A DNA stretch of 64,000 bases, from assembly GCA_934168325.1 (NCBI GenBank), contig CAKPNG010000003.1, positions 1 to 64,000 of the forward strand, read 5' to 3'. The position numbers and the translations under genes are program-made. Below are positions 1 through 9,252 of the stretch, in pieces (the stretch's first letter is position 1; each line of letters begins with the position of its first letter). Below the pieces are notes generated by a model that saw only the letters and a program-made list of their open reading frames with translations, searched no databases and was not told the DNA's origin. This DNA is from an uncultured Bacilli bacterium. GTDB taxonomy: Bacteria > Bacillota_I > Bacilli_A > RFN20 > CAG-826.

Positions 1-65
1 CCTCTTTTTATTTCGCAAATTTAATTATAGGGTTCTTTTATTTTTTTATCGACCTACAAATATGA

Positions 66-1385
66 AACGCAAACAAAATAGAGGAAAAACCAGAAATAAA
101 TTCTAATTTAACTGATAATGAATATATTAAATTAGAGCATATTTCAAAGACTTATCCTAATGGAGTAAAGGCTGTTCATGACTTTAATTTAGATATTAAA
201 AAGCATGAATTTGTAGTCTTTGTTGGCCCATCTGGATGTGGTAAATCTACTACTTTAAGAATGATTGCTGGTCTAGAAGAAATTACTGAAGGAGATTTAT
301 ATATTGATAAGCAATATTCAAATTTATTATCTCCTAAAGATAGAAATATTGCTTTAGTTTTCCAAAGTTATGCTCTTTATCCTCATATGAATGTTTATGA
401 TAATATCGCTTTTGGATTAAAAATGAGAAACTATCCAAAAGAAGAGATTAATAAAAGAGTATTAAATGCTGCTGAAATATTAGGCTTAACCGATTATTTA
501 AACCGTAAACCTAAAGAATTAAGTGGTGGTCAAAGACAACGTGTCGCTTTAGGTAGAGCAATTGTTAGAGATGCCAAAGTATTTTTAATGGATGAACCTT
601 TAAGTAATTTAGATGCTAAGCTTCGTGTTCAAATGAGAAGCGAAATCATTAGACTTCATAAAAAGATGAATGCTACTACAATTTATGTTACTCATGATCA
701 AACAGAAGCTATGACAATGGCTGATAAAATTGTTGTTATGAAAGATGGATACATTCAACAAATTGGTACACCAAAAGATATTTATGATCATCCAAATAAT
801 AAATTTGTTGCAGAATTTATAGGATCTCCATCAACTAATATATGTAAATGTATTTATAATAATGGAATTGTTTATTTTGATGAATCTAATTTTATTGAAT
901 TACCTGAAGAATTTAAGGTTAAACATGATGAATTTTATAAAAATTTAGATATTAGTTTAGATGAAGATATTAAAAAAGAGGAAGAATTTATCAATTTAGA
1001 ATCTAATAAGAACAAGAAAGATGAAAAAGCTTTATTAAAAGCTAATGAAAACTTAACTTCCTTATTAGAAAAGAAAGAATGTTTAAATAAGATTAAAAAT
1101 AATAAGCCTCATGAAATATATTTTGCGATTAGACCTGAAGATATTCATCATCATGTCGATGCTAATAAACAATATGAAAAGAGTAAATATTTTAATCCTA
1201 TTATTTCTTTATCAGAATTATTAGGTAATGAATTCTATGTTCATATTAATTTAAGTAATTTTGAATTAGTTGCTAAAGTTCCATTTATGGAAAGAATATA
1301 TAAATCGGGTGAAGAATTTAAAATTCACTTTGATATGGGAAAAATTCATTTATTTGATTTTATTACTACTAAATCGATTAAATAA
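66..1385 (+). CDS. MsmK/UgpC-like sugar ABC transporter ATPase, 5' end disrupted or incomplete
   Basis: This is the ATPase that energises carbohydrate ABC importers at the inner face of the membrane. The open frame gives 439 codons, with Walker [10 protein letters not shown] at about residues 54-62, then LSGGQRQ, Walker B VFLMDEP and H-loop THDQTEA. A C-terminal TOBE region contains IRPEDI. Family members are usually about 370 residues. The excess is mainly a K/E-rich stretch of about 60 residues placed just before the IRPEDI strand. No usable start exists in frame upstream of Walker A: an in-frame TGA lies at 63-65, and the first in-frame ATG (261) would drop Walker A. An ATG at 62 opens in the wrong frame, so one extra base near 65-67 would explain it. 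It may serve the importer at 6546-10158, which has no ATPase of its own. The family call is firm; the start is not. Confidence 0.85.
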   Translation, partial: NANKIEEKPEINSNLTDNEYIKLEHISKTYPNGVKAVHDFNLDIKKHEFVVFVGPSGCGKSTTLRMIAGLEEITEGDLYIDKQYSNLLSPKDRNIALVFQSYALYPHMNVYDNIAFGLKMRNYPKEEINKRVLNAAEILGLTDYLNRKPKELSGGQRQRVALGRAIVRDAKVFLMDEPLSNLDAKLRVQMRSEIIRLHKKMNATTIYVTHDQTEAMTMADKIVVMKDGYIQQIGTPKDIYDHPNNKFVAEFIGSPSTNICKCIYNNGIVYFDESNFIELPEEFKVKHDEFYKNLDISLDEDIKKEEEFINLESNKNKKDEKALLKANENLTSLLEKKECLNKIKNNKPHEIYFAIRPEDIHHHVDANKQYEKSKYFNPIISLSELLGNEFYVHINLSNFELVAKVPFMERIYKSGEEFKIHFDMGKIHLFDFITTKSIK

Positions 1386-1412
1386 TATAAGAATCTATAT
1401 TACATATTATAT

Positions 1413-1446
1413 AAAGGTAGTCATAACGAGATTGATTACCTTTTTA
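1413..1446 (+). terminator. Intrinsic terminator after the first ATPase gene
   Basis: AAAGGTAGTC (1413-1422) pairs with GATTACCTTT (1434-1443) with one G-U pair and an 11-base loop. The 3' arm runs into a short T-run. It separates the ATPase gene from the cre-controlled cluster. Confidence 0.7.
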
Positions 1447-1663
1447 TTAGTGAATTTTATTAATATAATAAGTATAAATAATTAGTTTATTTGTTATAAA
1501 AGAAATATAAATAATTTCTAATTATTATAACCATCTTTGCTTAAAATTAAGATTAAATGATATTTTTTAAGATAATAAATACAAAAAATATACAAAAATT
1601 AAGATTGCATAATTTTAAATTAGTCTATATATGGCAAAATATTTTATTTAGAAAAATACAAAA

Positions 1664-1669
1664 TATAAT
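1664..1669 (+). promoter_or_regulatory. Probable promoter -10 box of the glycan cluster
   Basis: TATAAT at 1664-1669 is a perfect -10 hexamer. No good -35 hexamer sits 16-18 bases upstream. The predicted transcription start near 1676 falls inside the cre box at 1675-1688, which supports promoter use and catabolite repression. Confidence 0.5.
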
Positions 1670-1674
1670 ATCAT

Positions 1675-1688
1675 TGTAAGCGCTTTCA
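1675..1688 (+). promoter_or_regulatory. CcpA cre box
   Basis: TGTAAGCGCTTTCA matches the cre consensus TGWNANCGNTNWCA at every fixed position. It overlaps the predicted transcription start, where bound CcpA would block initiation. This predicts glucose repression of the cluster that starts at 1725. No ccpA gene is in the window. Confidence 0.8.
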
Positions 1689-1724
1689 GTGCACAATCTT
1701 ATTTTCAAATTAAAAGGAGCGAAT

Positions 1725-3434
1725 ATGAAAAAGAGAAAATTATTTATGACATTAGCTGCTATGTCATTACTTACTTTAGGTGGTTTAGCAAGTTGCAATG
1801 GTGGTTCTTCAGATAATCCAACACCAGAGCCTACTCCAACCCCTACACCAGAACCAGAGCCAACACCTGAGCCTGCAAAACCTGCTATTAAAGCAGATAA
1901 AGAAGTTGTTACCTTAGATGAAGTTGGTAAAGAAGATACTGTTACTTTAACTTTAGAAAACATTGAAGGTGTTCCTACTTGGGAAGCAACTGATGAAGAA
2001 GCTATTACTTTAACTCCTTCAGAAGATGGTAAATCTTGTAAGATTACTAACGTTAAAGGCGGAAAAACAGTTATAGTTACCGCTACACTTGGTGAAGTTT
2101 CAGTTGATATTACTGTTAAAAGTTCAGCTTATGGTGATACTAGAGTAGTTTATGAAGCACATAAAGAAGACGGAGCTTTATTATTTGAAGCAAAAGGATT
2201 CTTTAATGCTATCGGTAAATTAAATGATGATTTAAATAATGTAAATGGTTATATAACTAAAAAAGGTGCAACCGATAAATTATATACATTCCAAAGTGCA
2301 TACTTAAATGCAGTTACAGCAGAAGGAACATCTGATGAATTTGATTCACATGAAAAATTTACAGATGGAAAAGCTGTTGGATGGTTTAAAGATTATGCAT
2401 TAACAGTTGATAGTAGTAAAAAATCATATTTATTTACTAGTTTAATTGGAAAAGATGAAAGTAATAATCCAACAAAACATGCTAAATTTAATAGAATCGA
2501 AATGTTACCTATTGGTGCTGATAAATCATTATTTAAAGATGGTAATGCAGGATTCTCAACTGCTGGTGATCCTACAAAGAATGTTTGGAGCGGATTCAGA
2601 ACTGCTAACTATATAGCAGGTATGGCTGGTCCACGTTATATTACATGGGCTGATCCATATGCATGGAAAAATATGGATATGACATGGGATTTATCAAAAT
2701 CTTCATTAATTCCTTCATATAATGCTGATCAAGAAACATTTGCACAAATCTATCTTGGCTCAAGTACAGTTATTAAGAAATTAGTTGGTGTATATTTTGA
2801 TGCAGGATCTATGGAAGCTAATAAAGCTTTAGCTGATGGAGCAGAAAGAGATATTTATACATTTACAGAAGTTCCTTCAGTTGATGGCGGTTTCAATATT
2901 GCAACTATGGGTGAAAGAGAAATTGGAACAACTTCAATTGGTAAAGCTAAATGGGATGCATTTAATAAATATTGGACATTCCCTGAAGTTACTGTTAATT
3001 TAAAAGTTGATATAAAGTTTAGTAATGACCCAGATTGCAGTGGAAATTACACAAGAGATTACACAATTACTGGATTTAAAGCTAATCAAGAAACAGGCAA
3101 AGTTAATTACTTAGTCGATGCTGGAAAAGAACAAGCTAGAGTTGGTTCAAGTGAAAGATCACTTTATGGTGTTACTTTAACTCCTAAATATACAGATAAA
3201 GTATTACCAGACTTCAGTTGTGGTGCTAAATGGTTAAATGTCATTCAATCAGATTCAATCGCTGAAAAATATGAAGCACTTGTAGAAGAAGGTAAATCAA
3301 AAGAAGCTGATAATTTACAGTGGACCGCAGGAAGAACTGTTAATTATGGTAACCAAGTCTTTACATTAGGTGCTAATAACGTTGATAGTTCAACTGATGC
3401 TGATGGTAGAAGTATATTTAGCATTCATTATTAA
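1725..3434 (+). CDS. Surface lipoprotein with Ig-like (BIG2-type) domain, paralogue 1 of 3
   Basis: A 569-residue predicted lipoprotein. It has a signal peptide with lipobox LASC (Cys24), a Pro/Thr/Glu linker at about 31-53 and an Ig-like beta domain at about 54-130 ending in TVIVTATLGEVSVDITVK. A large C-terminal domain of unknown type follows. The start is the ATG at 1725 after a strong AAAAGGAG (1712-1719), not an upstream in-frame ATG at 1689 that lacks a ribosome site. The C-terminal domain shares D-L-x-x-S-x-x-x-P-S-Y-x-x-D-Q and a late D-F-x-C-G-A motif with the next gene, so they are paralogues. It is the first gene behind the cre box. A role in binding glycans at the cell surface is inferred from context only. 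Confidence 0.75.
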   Translation: MKKRKLFMTLAAMSLLTLGGLASCNGGSSDNPTPEPTPTPTPEPEPTPEPAKPAIKADKEVVTLDEVGKEDTVTLTLENIEGVPTWEATDEEAITLTPSEDGKSCKITNVKGGKTVIVTATLGEVSVDITVKSSAYGDTRVVYEAHKEDGALLFEAKGFFNAIGKLNDDLNNVNGYITKKGATDKLYTFQSAYLNAVTAEGTSDEFDSHEKFTDGKAVGWFKDYALTVDSSKKSYLFTSLIGKDESNNPTKHAKFNRIEMLPIGADKSLFKDGNAGFSTAGDPTKNVWSGFRTANYIAGMAGPRYITWADPYAWKNMDMTWDLSKSSLIPSYNADQETFAQIYLGSSTVIKKLVGVYFDAGSMEANKALADGAERDIYTFTEVPSVDGGFNIATMGEREIGTTSIGKAKWDAFNKYWTFPEVTVNLKVDIKFSNDPDCSGNYTRDYTITGFKANQETGKVNYLVDAGKEQARVGSSERSLYGVTLTPKYTDKVLPDFSCGAKWLNVIQSDSIAEKYEALVEEGKSKEADNLQWTAGRTVNYGNQVFTLGANNVDSSTDADGRSIFSIHY

Positions 3435-3452
3435 CTAATAAAATTTAATTTA

Positions 3453-3494
3453 ATCTAAAAAAGGGGATACTCGTTGAGTATCCCTTATTTAGAT
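3453..3494 (+). terminator. Terminator or attenuator hairpin after the first lipoprotein gene
   Basis: GGGATACTC (3464-3472) and GAGTATCCC (3476-3484) form a perfect 9-bp stem with a 3-base loop. An outer ATCTAAA/TTTAGAT arm pair (3453-3459 with 3488-3494) extends it. The T-run is weak, so partial readthrough into the next lipoprotein genes is plausible. Confidence 0.65.
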
Positions 3495-3633
3495 AAATGA
3501 TTGATGTAGTTATTAAGAAAACAATAAAATAAGTTAACAAATATTAGTATTTAATTCTAATTTATTAGCAATAAACCTATTAAACATATACAAATATTAA
3601 TATTATTAATAAAATATTAACGAGGTAAAAAAT

Positions 3634-5145
3634 ATGAAAAAGAATATTATAACAATTGCTACGATGTTGTGTACAAGTGCAATTCTTGCATCTTGTGGAA
3701 ATACCCCAAAAGAAGATAATAAAGATAAATTTAAAGATAGTCGTTTAGATTTATTTACTGTAGTTAGTGGTGAAATGGATGGAGCTGAATTTGTTCCAGA
3801 TGGAAAAACTGTTGATTTTAAATCTTTATATGAAGCTGCTAATTATGTTTATGAAAATTGTGAAAATGGTAGTTTTGTAAAAGCTAAAGATGATGCTACA
3901 AATACTAAAATCTTTCAAAAAAGAACAAGTGTAGATTCTATTAGAGGTGATAATATCTATGATCAATGGTTCTATTATGATATGGGTAATAATGGAACTT
4001 TAGATGGTTATAGTCAATATGTAGCAGGTTACGTTGATACTAATATTGGTGAAAAATATAATAGATTATATGTTACTACTGATTGTTTAAAGCAAAGTTA
4101 TCAACCTTATTATTTATTAAGACATGAAACTTTAAAAACAGCTAGCTGGAACTTATTACCATTATTAGATACATCTATTAGATATAATCCTCATGCTTTT
4201 ACAGGTATGAGAGAAATCACTTATAAATTTGATTTAACTCAATCTAAAATTAGACCTTCTTATTCAAAAGATCAAAAAGTCGAACCTTTAATTACATTAT
4301 CTCAAGTTGATTCATATAACTGGTCTAACCAAGGTATTTATATGGATACAGATACTGGTAATTGGTATTATCTTAAAGGTGAAACTCAATCTGATTCTAA
4401 AATTTTAGATTATGATAACAAAGAAGTAATATTAACATCTACTTGGGATAAAGAAAAACAAGAATATACACCAGATGGTGATGTTAAAATGACTCTTACC
4501 TATGTATTTGATAAAGAAGAAGAAACTTGGACTAATGATTTAGCAATTGAAGTTACATATAAAGATGGAACAACTAAATCATTTAAGAAAAATTATGATT
4601 ATGTAAATATTAATGGTCGTGGTACTCCTAGAGCTAATATTTCTTTAGATTTAGTTGCAGGTAACGATAAAGTTGAAGAAGGAAGTTATGCACCTGATTT
4701 TATGTGTGGAGCTTACTTTAAAAATATTGTTGTTAGTGAAGCTAAGGGCACTGTACCTGAAGGACTTACTGATGAAGAATACGGTGGCGATAGTGATATG
4801 TGCTGTAAACCTGGTGAAACTTATAATTTATTAGCAAGTGCTGAGAAAAATGATGCAGATTGTGAAATTATTTTAGATAATTATGGCTTAATTAATTATC
4901 ATAATGATGTTAAAGATAAAGATATTTATGATATTAGTTATGAACAAATCGCACCTACTACTTTAAGAACTAAAGAAGTATTAGAGGTTGAACAAGAAAT
5001 TGCTAAAATTAAAGATACTGATACTAAAGATAGTGCAATTGTTATAAAAACATTACCTAAATTTAATAAGTTAAGTGCAGTTCAACAAAAATTAGTTACT
5101 AGAATTGATGGTTACACTCAATTAGAAAAAGCTATTGAAAGATAA
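3634..5145 (+). CDS. Surface lipoprotein, paralogue 2 of 3
   Basis: A 503-residue predicted lipoprotein with lipobox LASC (Cys21) and no membrane segment after it. I recognise no named family. It shares with the preceding protein the block DLTQSKIRPSYSKDQ (there DLSKSSLIPSYNADQ) and a C-terminal DFMCGAYFKNIVV block (there DFSCGAKWLNVI). It shares with the next protein an N-terminal block ending in IFQKRT (there IFKRT). A weak ribosome site (GAGG) precedes the ATG. The gap to the next gene is 5 bases, so the two are co-transcribed. The likely role is surface binding or processing of the glycan handled by the adjoining importer; this is inference. Confidence 0.7.
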   Translation: MKKNIITIATMLCTSAILASCGNTPKEDNKDKFKDSRLDLFTVVSGEMDGAEFVPDGKTVDFKSLYEAANYVYENCENGSFVKAKDDATNTKIFQKRTSVDSIRGDNIYDQWFYYDMGNNGTLDGYSQYVAGYVDTNIGEKYNRLYVTTDCLKQSYQPYYLLRHETLKTASWNLLPLLDTSIRYNPHAFTGMREITYKFDLTQSKIRPSYSKDQKVEPLITLSQVDSYNWSNQGIYMDTDTGNWYYLKGETQSDSKILDYDNKEVILTSTWDKEKQEYTPDGDVKMTLTYVFDKEEETWTNDLAIEVTYKDGTTKSFKKNYDYVNINGRGTPRANISLDLVAGNDKVEEGSYAPDFMCGAYFKNIVVSEAKGTVPEGLTDEEYGGDSDMCCKPGETYNLLASAEKNDADCEIILDNYGLINYHNDVKDKDIYDISYEQIAPTTLRTKEVLEVEQEIAKIKDTDTKDSAIVIKTLPKFNKLSAVQQKLVTRIDGYTQLEKAIER

Positions 5146-5150
5146 ATTTT

Positions 5151-6530
5151 ATGAATATAAAGAATATATCTTATTATTTAGGAATAGGTCTTATTAGTTT
5201 ATCCTTAGTTGGATGTGGTAAAACTGATAATCCTCCAATTAATGAACCTTCTATTACAAATCCAAATATTTATGACGAGGTAAAAGAAGATTCTAATAAG
5301 ATCAAATTAACTGCTCCATTTTCTATTTATAATGAAGATGGTTCTATTCCAGTAGATTTAAAATATAAAGGAAGTAAATTAGAATCTAATACGTTTACTA
5401 ATTTATATAAAGCAATAAGAATTGCTGGAGAAAATTCATCAACTAAGATTAAATTACAAGTTCAAGATAGTAATTTTAATCAAATATTTAAAAGAACAAA
5501 AGCAAGTAATTGGTATGTTTTTGATGGTCATGACTATGTTGGTAATGATACAAAAACTAATGCCTTAACTTATACTACAACTCATAAAGATTCATATGCT
5601 ATTTCAGGAGATGGTAAAGGATATTCTTATTTAGGTCGAGATGATTATAGAGAAGATATGAATTTACAATCAAATATATTAGAGCTTAATGCTGGTGCAT
5701 ATAATTATATGTTTTCTACTACTGGTGTAGGAAAAGGCGAAAACGGTACTAATATAAATGGTTTTGCATATGCTAATGCTAATGTTAGATTAAGTGAAAT
5801 GAAATACCGTCAAACTGAAGATGGAGATCATTGGAATGCTTATATTTTCTTTAATTTACAAGCTAAAAATCATGCAGATCTCGGCTTAATTGGTACAGTT
5901 AGTGGTGATAAATTAGTTTGGAAATTATTTAGAAATTGTGGTTCTAAATCACATGGAACACAAGGATTCTTTGTTTATCAAGATAAAATAATTACAACAT
6001 CTAAATATTATGATAGTACTACAAAAGAATATTCTGGATGTGATGATTTAAATTTTGAAGCTGTTGGATATAGTAATGGATGGATTTTAAATGTTACTAA
6101 TTTAGCAACAGGTAAAGTAGAATCATTTAGTGATTTACATTATGAAGAAGATGGAAAAACTCCACTTATTGAAAATGGTAATGATGTAACTACTTATTAT
6201 AGAGTTCTTGTAGCATCATCTTATTGTCCAGTTGTTGGAAATGTATGGAACTGGGATTGTGGTGCTAAAACTGAAAATGTAGTTTGGGATAATATTAAAA
6301 TTAGTAGATATATTGGTGATGATATTACTGAATATCGTAAAGATAGTACTATAAAATATGATTTTTATCCTGATACAGATTTATTAAGAGATGGATATTC
6401 TCAAGGTGCTTTTGCTAGTAGTTTTGAATACGGTACTAGAAAAGAAGATGGTAAATATAAATCTGGTAATACTTATAAAAAAGGTGATAAATATTTAATA
6501 CAAAGCGTTTGTTATACAAACAAGTGGTAA
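5151..6530 (+). CDS. Surface lipoprotein, paralogue 3 of 3
   Basis: A 459-residue predicted lipoprotein with lipobox LVGC (Cys22). The N-terminal part (LYKAIRIAGEN, then IFKRT) resembles the same part of the 3634-5145 protein. Near the C terminus NWDCGAKTENVVWDNIKI matches the Cys-Gly-Ala block of both paralogues. The alternation of aromatic residues and beta-strand-like stretches suggests a beta-sandwich, but no catalytic motif is visible. The gene lies 15 bases before the solute-binding protein gene, so it belongs to the importer transcript. Confidence 0.7.
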   Translation: MNIKNISYYLGIGLISLSLVGCGKTDNPPINEPSITNPNIYDEVKEDSNKIKLTAPFSIYNEDGSIPVDLKYKGSKLESNTFTNLYKAIRIAGENSSTKIKLQVQDSNFNQIFKRTKASNWYVFDGHDYVGNDTKTNALTYTTTHKDSYAISGDGKGYSYLGRDDYREDMNLQSNILELNAGAYNYMFSTTGVGKGENGTNINGFAYANANVRLSEMKYRQTEDGDHWNAYIFFNLQAKNHADLGLIGTVSGDKLVWKLFRNCGSKSHGTQGFFVYQDKIITTSKYYDSTTKEYSGCDDLNFEAVGYSNGWILNVTNLATGKVESFSDLHYEEDGKTPLIENGNDVTTYYRVLVASSYCPVVGNVWNWDCGAKTENVVWDNIKISRYIGDDITEYRKDSTIKYDFYPDTDLLRDGYSQGAFASSFEYGTRKEDGKYKSGNTYKKGDKYLIQSVCYTNKW

Positions 6531-6545
6531 TAGGAGGATTTAACT

Positions 6546-8198
6546 ATGAGAAAGAAAGGACATTTAATTGCTACAAGTTTAGCATTAATTAGTATAATTA
6601 CTTCATGTGGAAGTGCAATTGATCCTACAGCTGATTGGACAATTGATGTAAATAAAAATAAGAGTAATATTACTTTAAATACTTACTTCCCTAATAGTAC
6701 TAAAAGTAATGATTTCTTTCAAAATAGTTATATTCCTAAACAATTAGAAAAAATTACTGGTTATAAAGTTAAATATAATCAAACTAGTGAAGGAGCAGCT
6801 GATTCTCAAGTTCAATCAATGTTAACTGGAAAAGAAAAGATTGATATGCTTAAGATATCTCCTACATTATTTAATAATTATGTTACTCAAGGTTATTTTA
6901 CAGATTTAACTGATGGTATCGATAAATATTGTCCTAATCTTAAAACTTGTGCAAAGATAACTAAAGAACAATGGGATGCTGTTACTTATAATGGTAAAAT
7001 TTATGCTTTACCTGAAATTGGTCATACTTCAATGGTTAATGTTGGACTTATTTGGAATTTTGATCATTTAAAGAGTGTAAATATTAATAAGCTTCCTAAA
7101 ACTATTACTGAAGTTGATGAAGCTTTAAAAGCTTTACAAACTAAATATGGTAATGATACTAATTATCATGCTTTAGGACTTCCAGGAACAATGAGCGAAG
7201 CTAATCCTTTTGCTGCTGCTTTTGATGTTCCATGTAATTTCTTTATTAACGATAATAATGAAATTGAAAATATGTTATTTTCTAGTCGTATGGAAGAATA
7301 TTTAAAATATATGAACACTTTAGCAACTGGTAATATTATTGCTCAAGGTTGGTCATCTCAAACAGAAAGTGCTTGTATGAATAACTTTGTTAGTGGTTTT
7401 AGTAGTTGTATGGTTATATCTTATTGGAATGTTACTAATTTAAGAAGTTCATTAATTTCTTCTTATAAAGGATTTCCAAGTGATGTTATAACTGAAAATA
7501 GTAAAAAAGATTATGTTTATGGTAAAAATAATCATCAATATGGTTTTGCTAGCGATGATGCTTTAGTTCAATGGGAAGTCTTTATTAAAGGAGATGGAAA
7601 ATTTGGAACTAATGTTCAAACTGAAGGTAGATCTAGAGATTCTAGAGGAGTTGGTTATTATATAACTATTCCTGTTGCAAGTAGTAAAAATGCTGCTTAT
7701 ACATTAGATTGGATTAATTATAAATTAACTGAAGAAGCAACTATTTTAAATGTTGCTGGTACTGAAGGAATTCATTATGAAAGAGTAACTAAAGATGATA
7801 AAGATGCAGTTAAACTCTTGACTGGTACTGATCCTGAAGAATATGTAAAAGTTTTACCTAAATTCTATGATGAAATTAGTGGAACTAGTCAATATCAAAC
7901 ATCTGTTAATGGAGATGTTGCTAGAAAATGGTGGCCTGTAGCTGAAGTTGGATTTAATGCTTGGGAAGTATTAATGATTGATGAAAGTAGAGTCATATTA
8001 GATCCATTTGCTTTACATCCAGTTTTAACTGAATTTTCAAAAGTTGATTTATTAGCTAGAAATTATGTAGTTACTCAATTACAAAATATTATAAATAAAG
8101 GAATCGATAAATTAGAGAATGCTAGAAAGACTTATAAGAGTCGTTTCTGGAAAGAAGCTGTTAAAAACGAAGTAAATAATTGGTATAAAAATAAATAA
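6546..8198 (+). CDS. Extracellular sugar-binding lipoprotein (ABC family 1)
   Basis: A 550-residue predicted binding protein that captures an oligosaccharide outside the cell for the two permeases encoded next. The signal peptide ends in ITSC (Cys21), so it is membrane-anchored. After it come family-1 binding-protein features: an early GKEKIDMLKIS segment, the NGKIYALPEIG segment and a later YYITIPVASSKN segment typical of MalE-like folds. A strong AGGAGG lies 8 bases before the ATG. The length is normal for the larger Lpl-type group. The substrate cannot be read from the sequence. Neighbouring GH20, ROK and NanE genes point to an amino-sugar-containing glycan. Confidence 0.85.
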   Translation: MRKKGHLIATSLALISIITSCGSAIDPTADWTIDVNKNKSNITLNTYFPNSTKSNDFFQNSYIPKQLEKITGYKVKYNQTSEGAADSQVQSMLTGKEKIDMLKISPTLFNNYVTQGYFTDLTDGIDKYCPNLKTCAKITKEQWDAVTYNGKIYALPEIGHTSMVNVGLIWNFDHLKSVNINKLPKTITEVDEALKALQTKYGNDTNYHALGLPGTMSEANPFAAAFDVPCNFFINDNNEIENMLFSSRMEEYLKYMNTLATGNIIAQGWSSQTESACMNNFVSGFSSCMVISYWNVTNLRSSLISSYKGFPSDVITENSKKDYVYGKNNHQYGFASDDALVQWEVFIKGDGKFGTNVQTEGRSRDSRGVGYYITIPVASSKNAAYTLDWINYKLTEEATILNVAGTEGIHYERVTKDDKDAVKLLTGTDPEEYVKVLPKFYDEISGTSQYQTSVNGDVARKWWPVAEVGFNAWEVLMIDESRVILDPFALHPVLTEFSKVDLLARNYVVTQLQNIINKGIDKLENARKTYKSRFWKEAVKNEVNNWYKNK

Positions 8199-8222
8199 AA
8201 ATATTGGGGTTCTGCAGGGTTT

Positions 8223-9251
8223 ATGATTAGTTTAAGCGTAAAAAGAAGAGGAATTAAAAAGCTTAATGTTAAGAAAGTTAACTATTTTCATAGAATAGGA
8301 GTAAAGATAAAAAAATATGCTTCGATATTTTGGTTTATCTTACCAGCTGGATTTTTAGCATTCTTATTTGGATATCTCCCTTTAATTTTTATCTTAGCTG
8401 CTTTTAAATCTGATTTTAATTTAGCTTTAAATTCACCTTTAACAGAACTATTTAGAAACAATTGGTCATTTATTCAATTTAGTAAGATATTTGGAGAAAA
8501 TGGAGAACAATTTGGATTAGCTGTTGCCAATACTTTAATTATTAATGTTATAAAAATATTATTAGTTTTCCCTTTCTCAATATTACTTGCAATTATGTTA
8601 AGTGAAGTAAAATCGACTTTTGCTTCTAAATTAATATTAATTATTCTTTGCTTACCTAATTTCTTAAGTTGGCCAACTGTTATTGGTATTTGGAATAACT
8701 TATTTAAAGATCAAAATGGTGTTATTAATAATATTTTGATGAATTTAGGTTTAATTAAGACACCAATTTATTGGTTTGGTGATAATGTTGGTGGTAATGA
8801 AGGATTAAATCTATTTAAATTCTTTGCAATTTTAATGGATGCTTGGAAGGGAAGCGGATGGAATTCTATTATGTTTTATACTGCAATTATGAGTATTGAT
8901 AAATCATATTATGAAGCTGCTGAACTTGATGGCGCTAGTAAGATTCAACAAATTAAGAGTTTAACAATTCCTTCAATTTTTCCAACTATTGCTTTGATGT
9001 TTATTATGAATATAACTTATATTCTTTCAAGTGGATTTGAAGAAATTAATTTATTAGCGAATATTAGTGATCCTAATTTAAAAGAATCAATGAAAACACT
9101 TGATGTTTATTTATATGAAGTTGCTTTAGGAGCTGGTGCGGATATGAGTTTTGCTACAGCTTTAGGTATATTTAATTCAACTGTCTCACTTATATTTATG
9201 TTATGTGGAAATAAGATAAGTAAGAAATTATTAAATAGAGGTTTATGGTAA
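8223..9251 (+). CDS. Sugar ABC transporter permease (LplB/MalF-type)
   Basis: A 342-residue inner-membrane permease. The hydrophobic helices begin at about residue 35 (FWFILPAGFLAFLFGYLPLIF). The ATPase-docking EAA loop reads EAAELDGASKIQQIKSLTIPSI, matching the family motif EAA-x3-G-x9-I-x-LP. It pairs with the next permease to form the channel for the binding protein at 6546-8198. No strong ribosome site precedes the ATG. A Lys-rich N-terminal tail of about 34 residues comes before the first helix. No ATPase lies inside this operon, so an MsmK-like ATPase (66-1385 or 19807-21684) must supply energy. Confidence 0.9.
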   Translation: MISLSVKRRGIKKLNVKKVNYFHRIGVKIKKYASIFWFILPAGFLAFLFGYLPLIFILAAFKSDFNLALNSPLTELFRNNWSFIQFSKIFGENGEQFGLAVANTLIINVIKILLVFPFSILLAIMLSEVKSTFASKLILIILCLPNFLSWPTVIGIWNNLFKDQNGVINNILMNLGLIKTPIYWFGDNVGGNEGLNLFKFFAILMDAWKGSGWNSIMFYTAIMSIDKSYYEAAELDGASKIQQIKSLTIPSIFPTIALMFIMNITYILSSGFEEINLLANISDPNLKESMKTLDVYLYEVALGAGADMSFATALGIFNSTVSLIFMLCGNKISKKLLNRGLW

Positions 9252-9252
9252 T

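Larger units (their letters stand above)
1386..1724. other. Intergenic region with terminator, promoter -10 and cre box
   Basis: This 339-base non-coding stretch holds a terminator at 1413-1446, an AYAAAAATTAA-type motif at 1592-1606, a TATAAT box at 1664-1669 and a cre box at 1675-1688. The remaining bases are featureless AT-rich sequence with no supported gene. Confidence 0.7.

Noticed and set aside
609..791. Minus-strand open frame inside the first ATPase
   Set aside because: Antisense of conserved ATPase motifs, with no ribosome site.
1368..1384. CTAAATCGATTAAA resembling the LacI operator
   Set aside because: It is the coding end of the first ATPase, lacks the right half-site and has no promoter beside it.
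1625..1963. Minus-strand open frame of 112 codons, rich in Gly/Val/Ser
   Set aside because: It is the antisense of the Pro/Thr/Glu linker of the lipoprotein at 1725 and overlaps the cre box and promoter.
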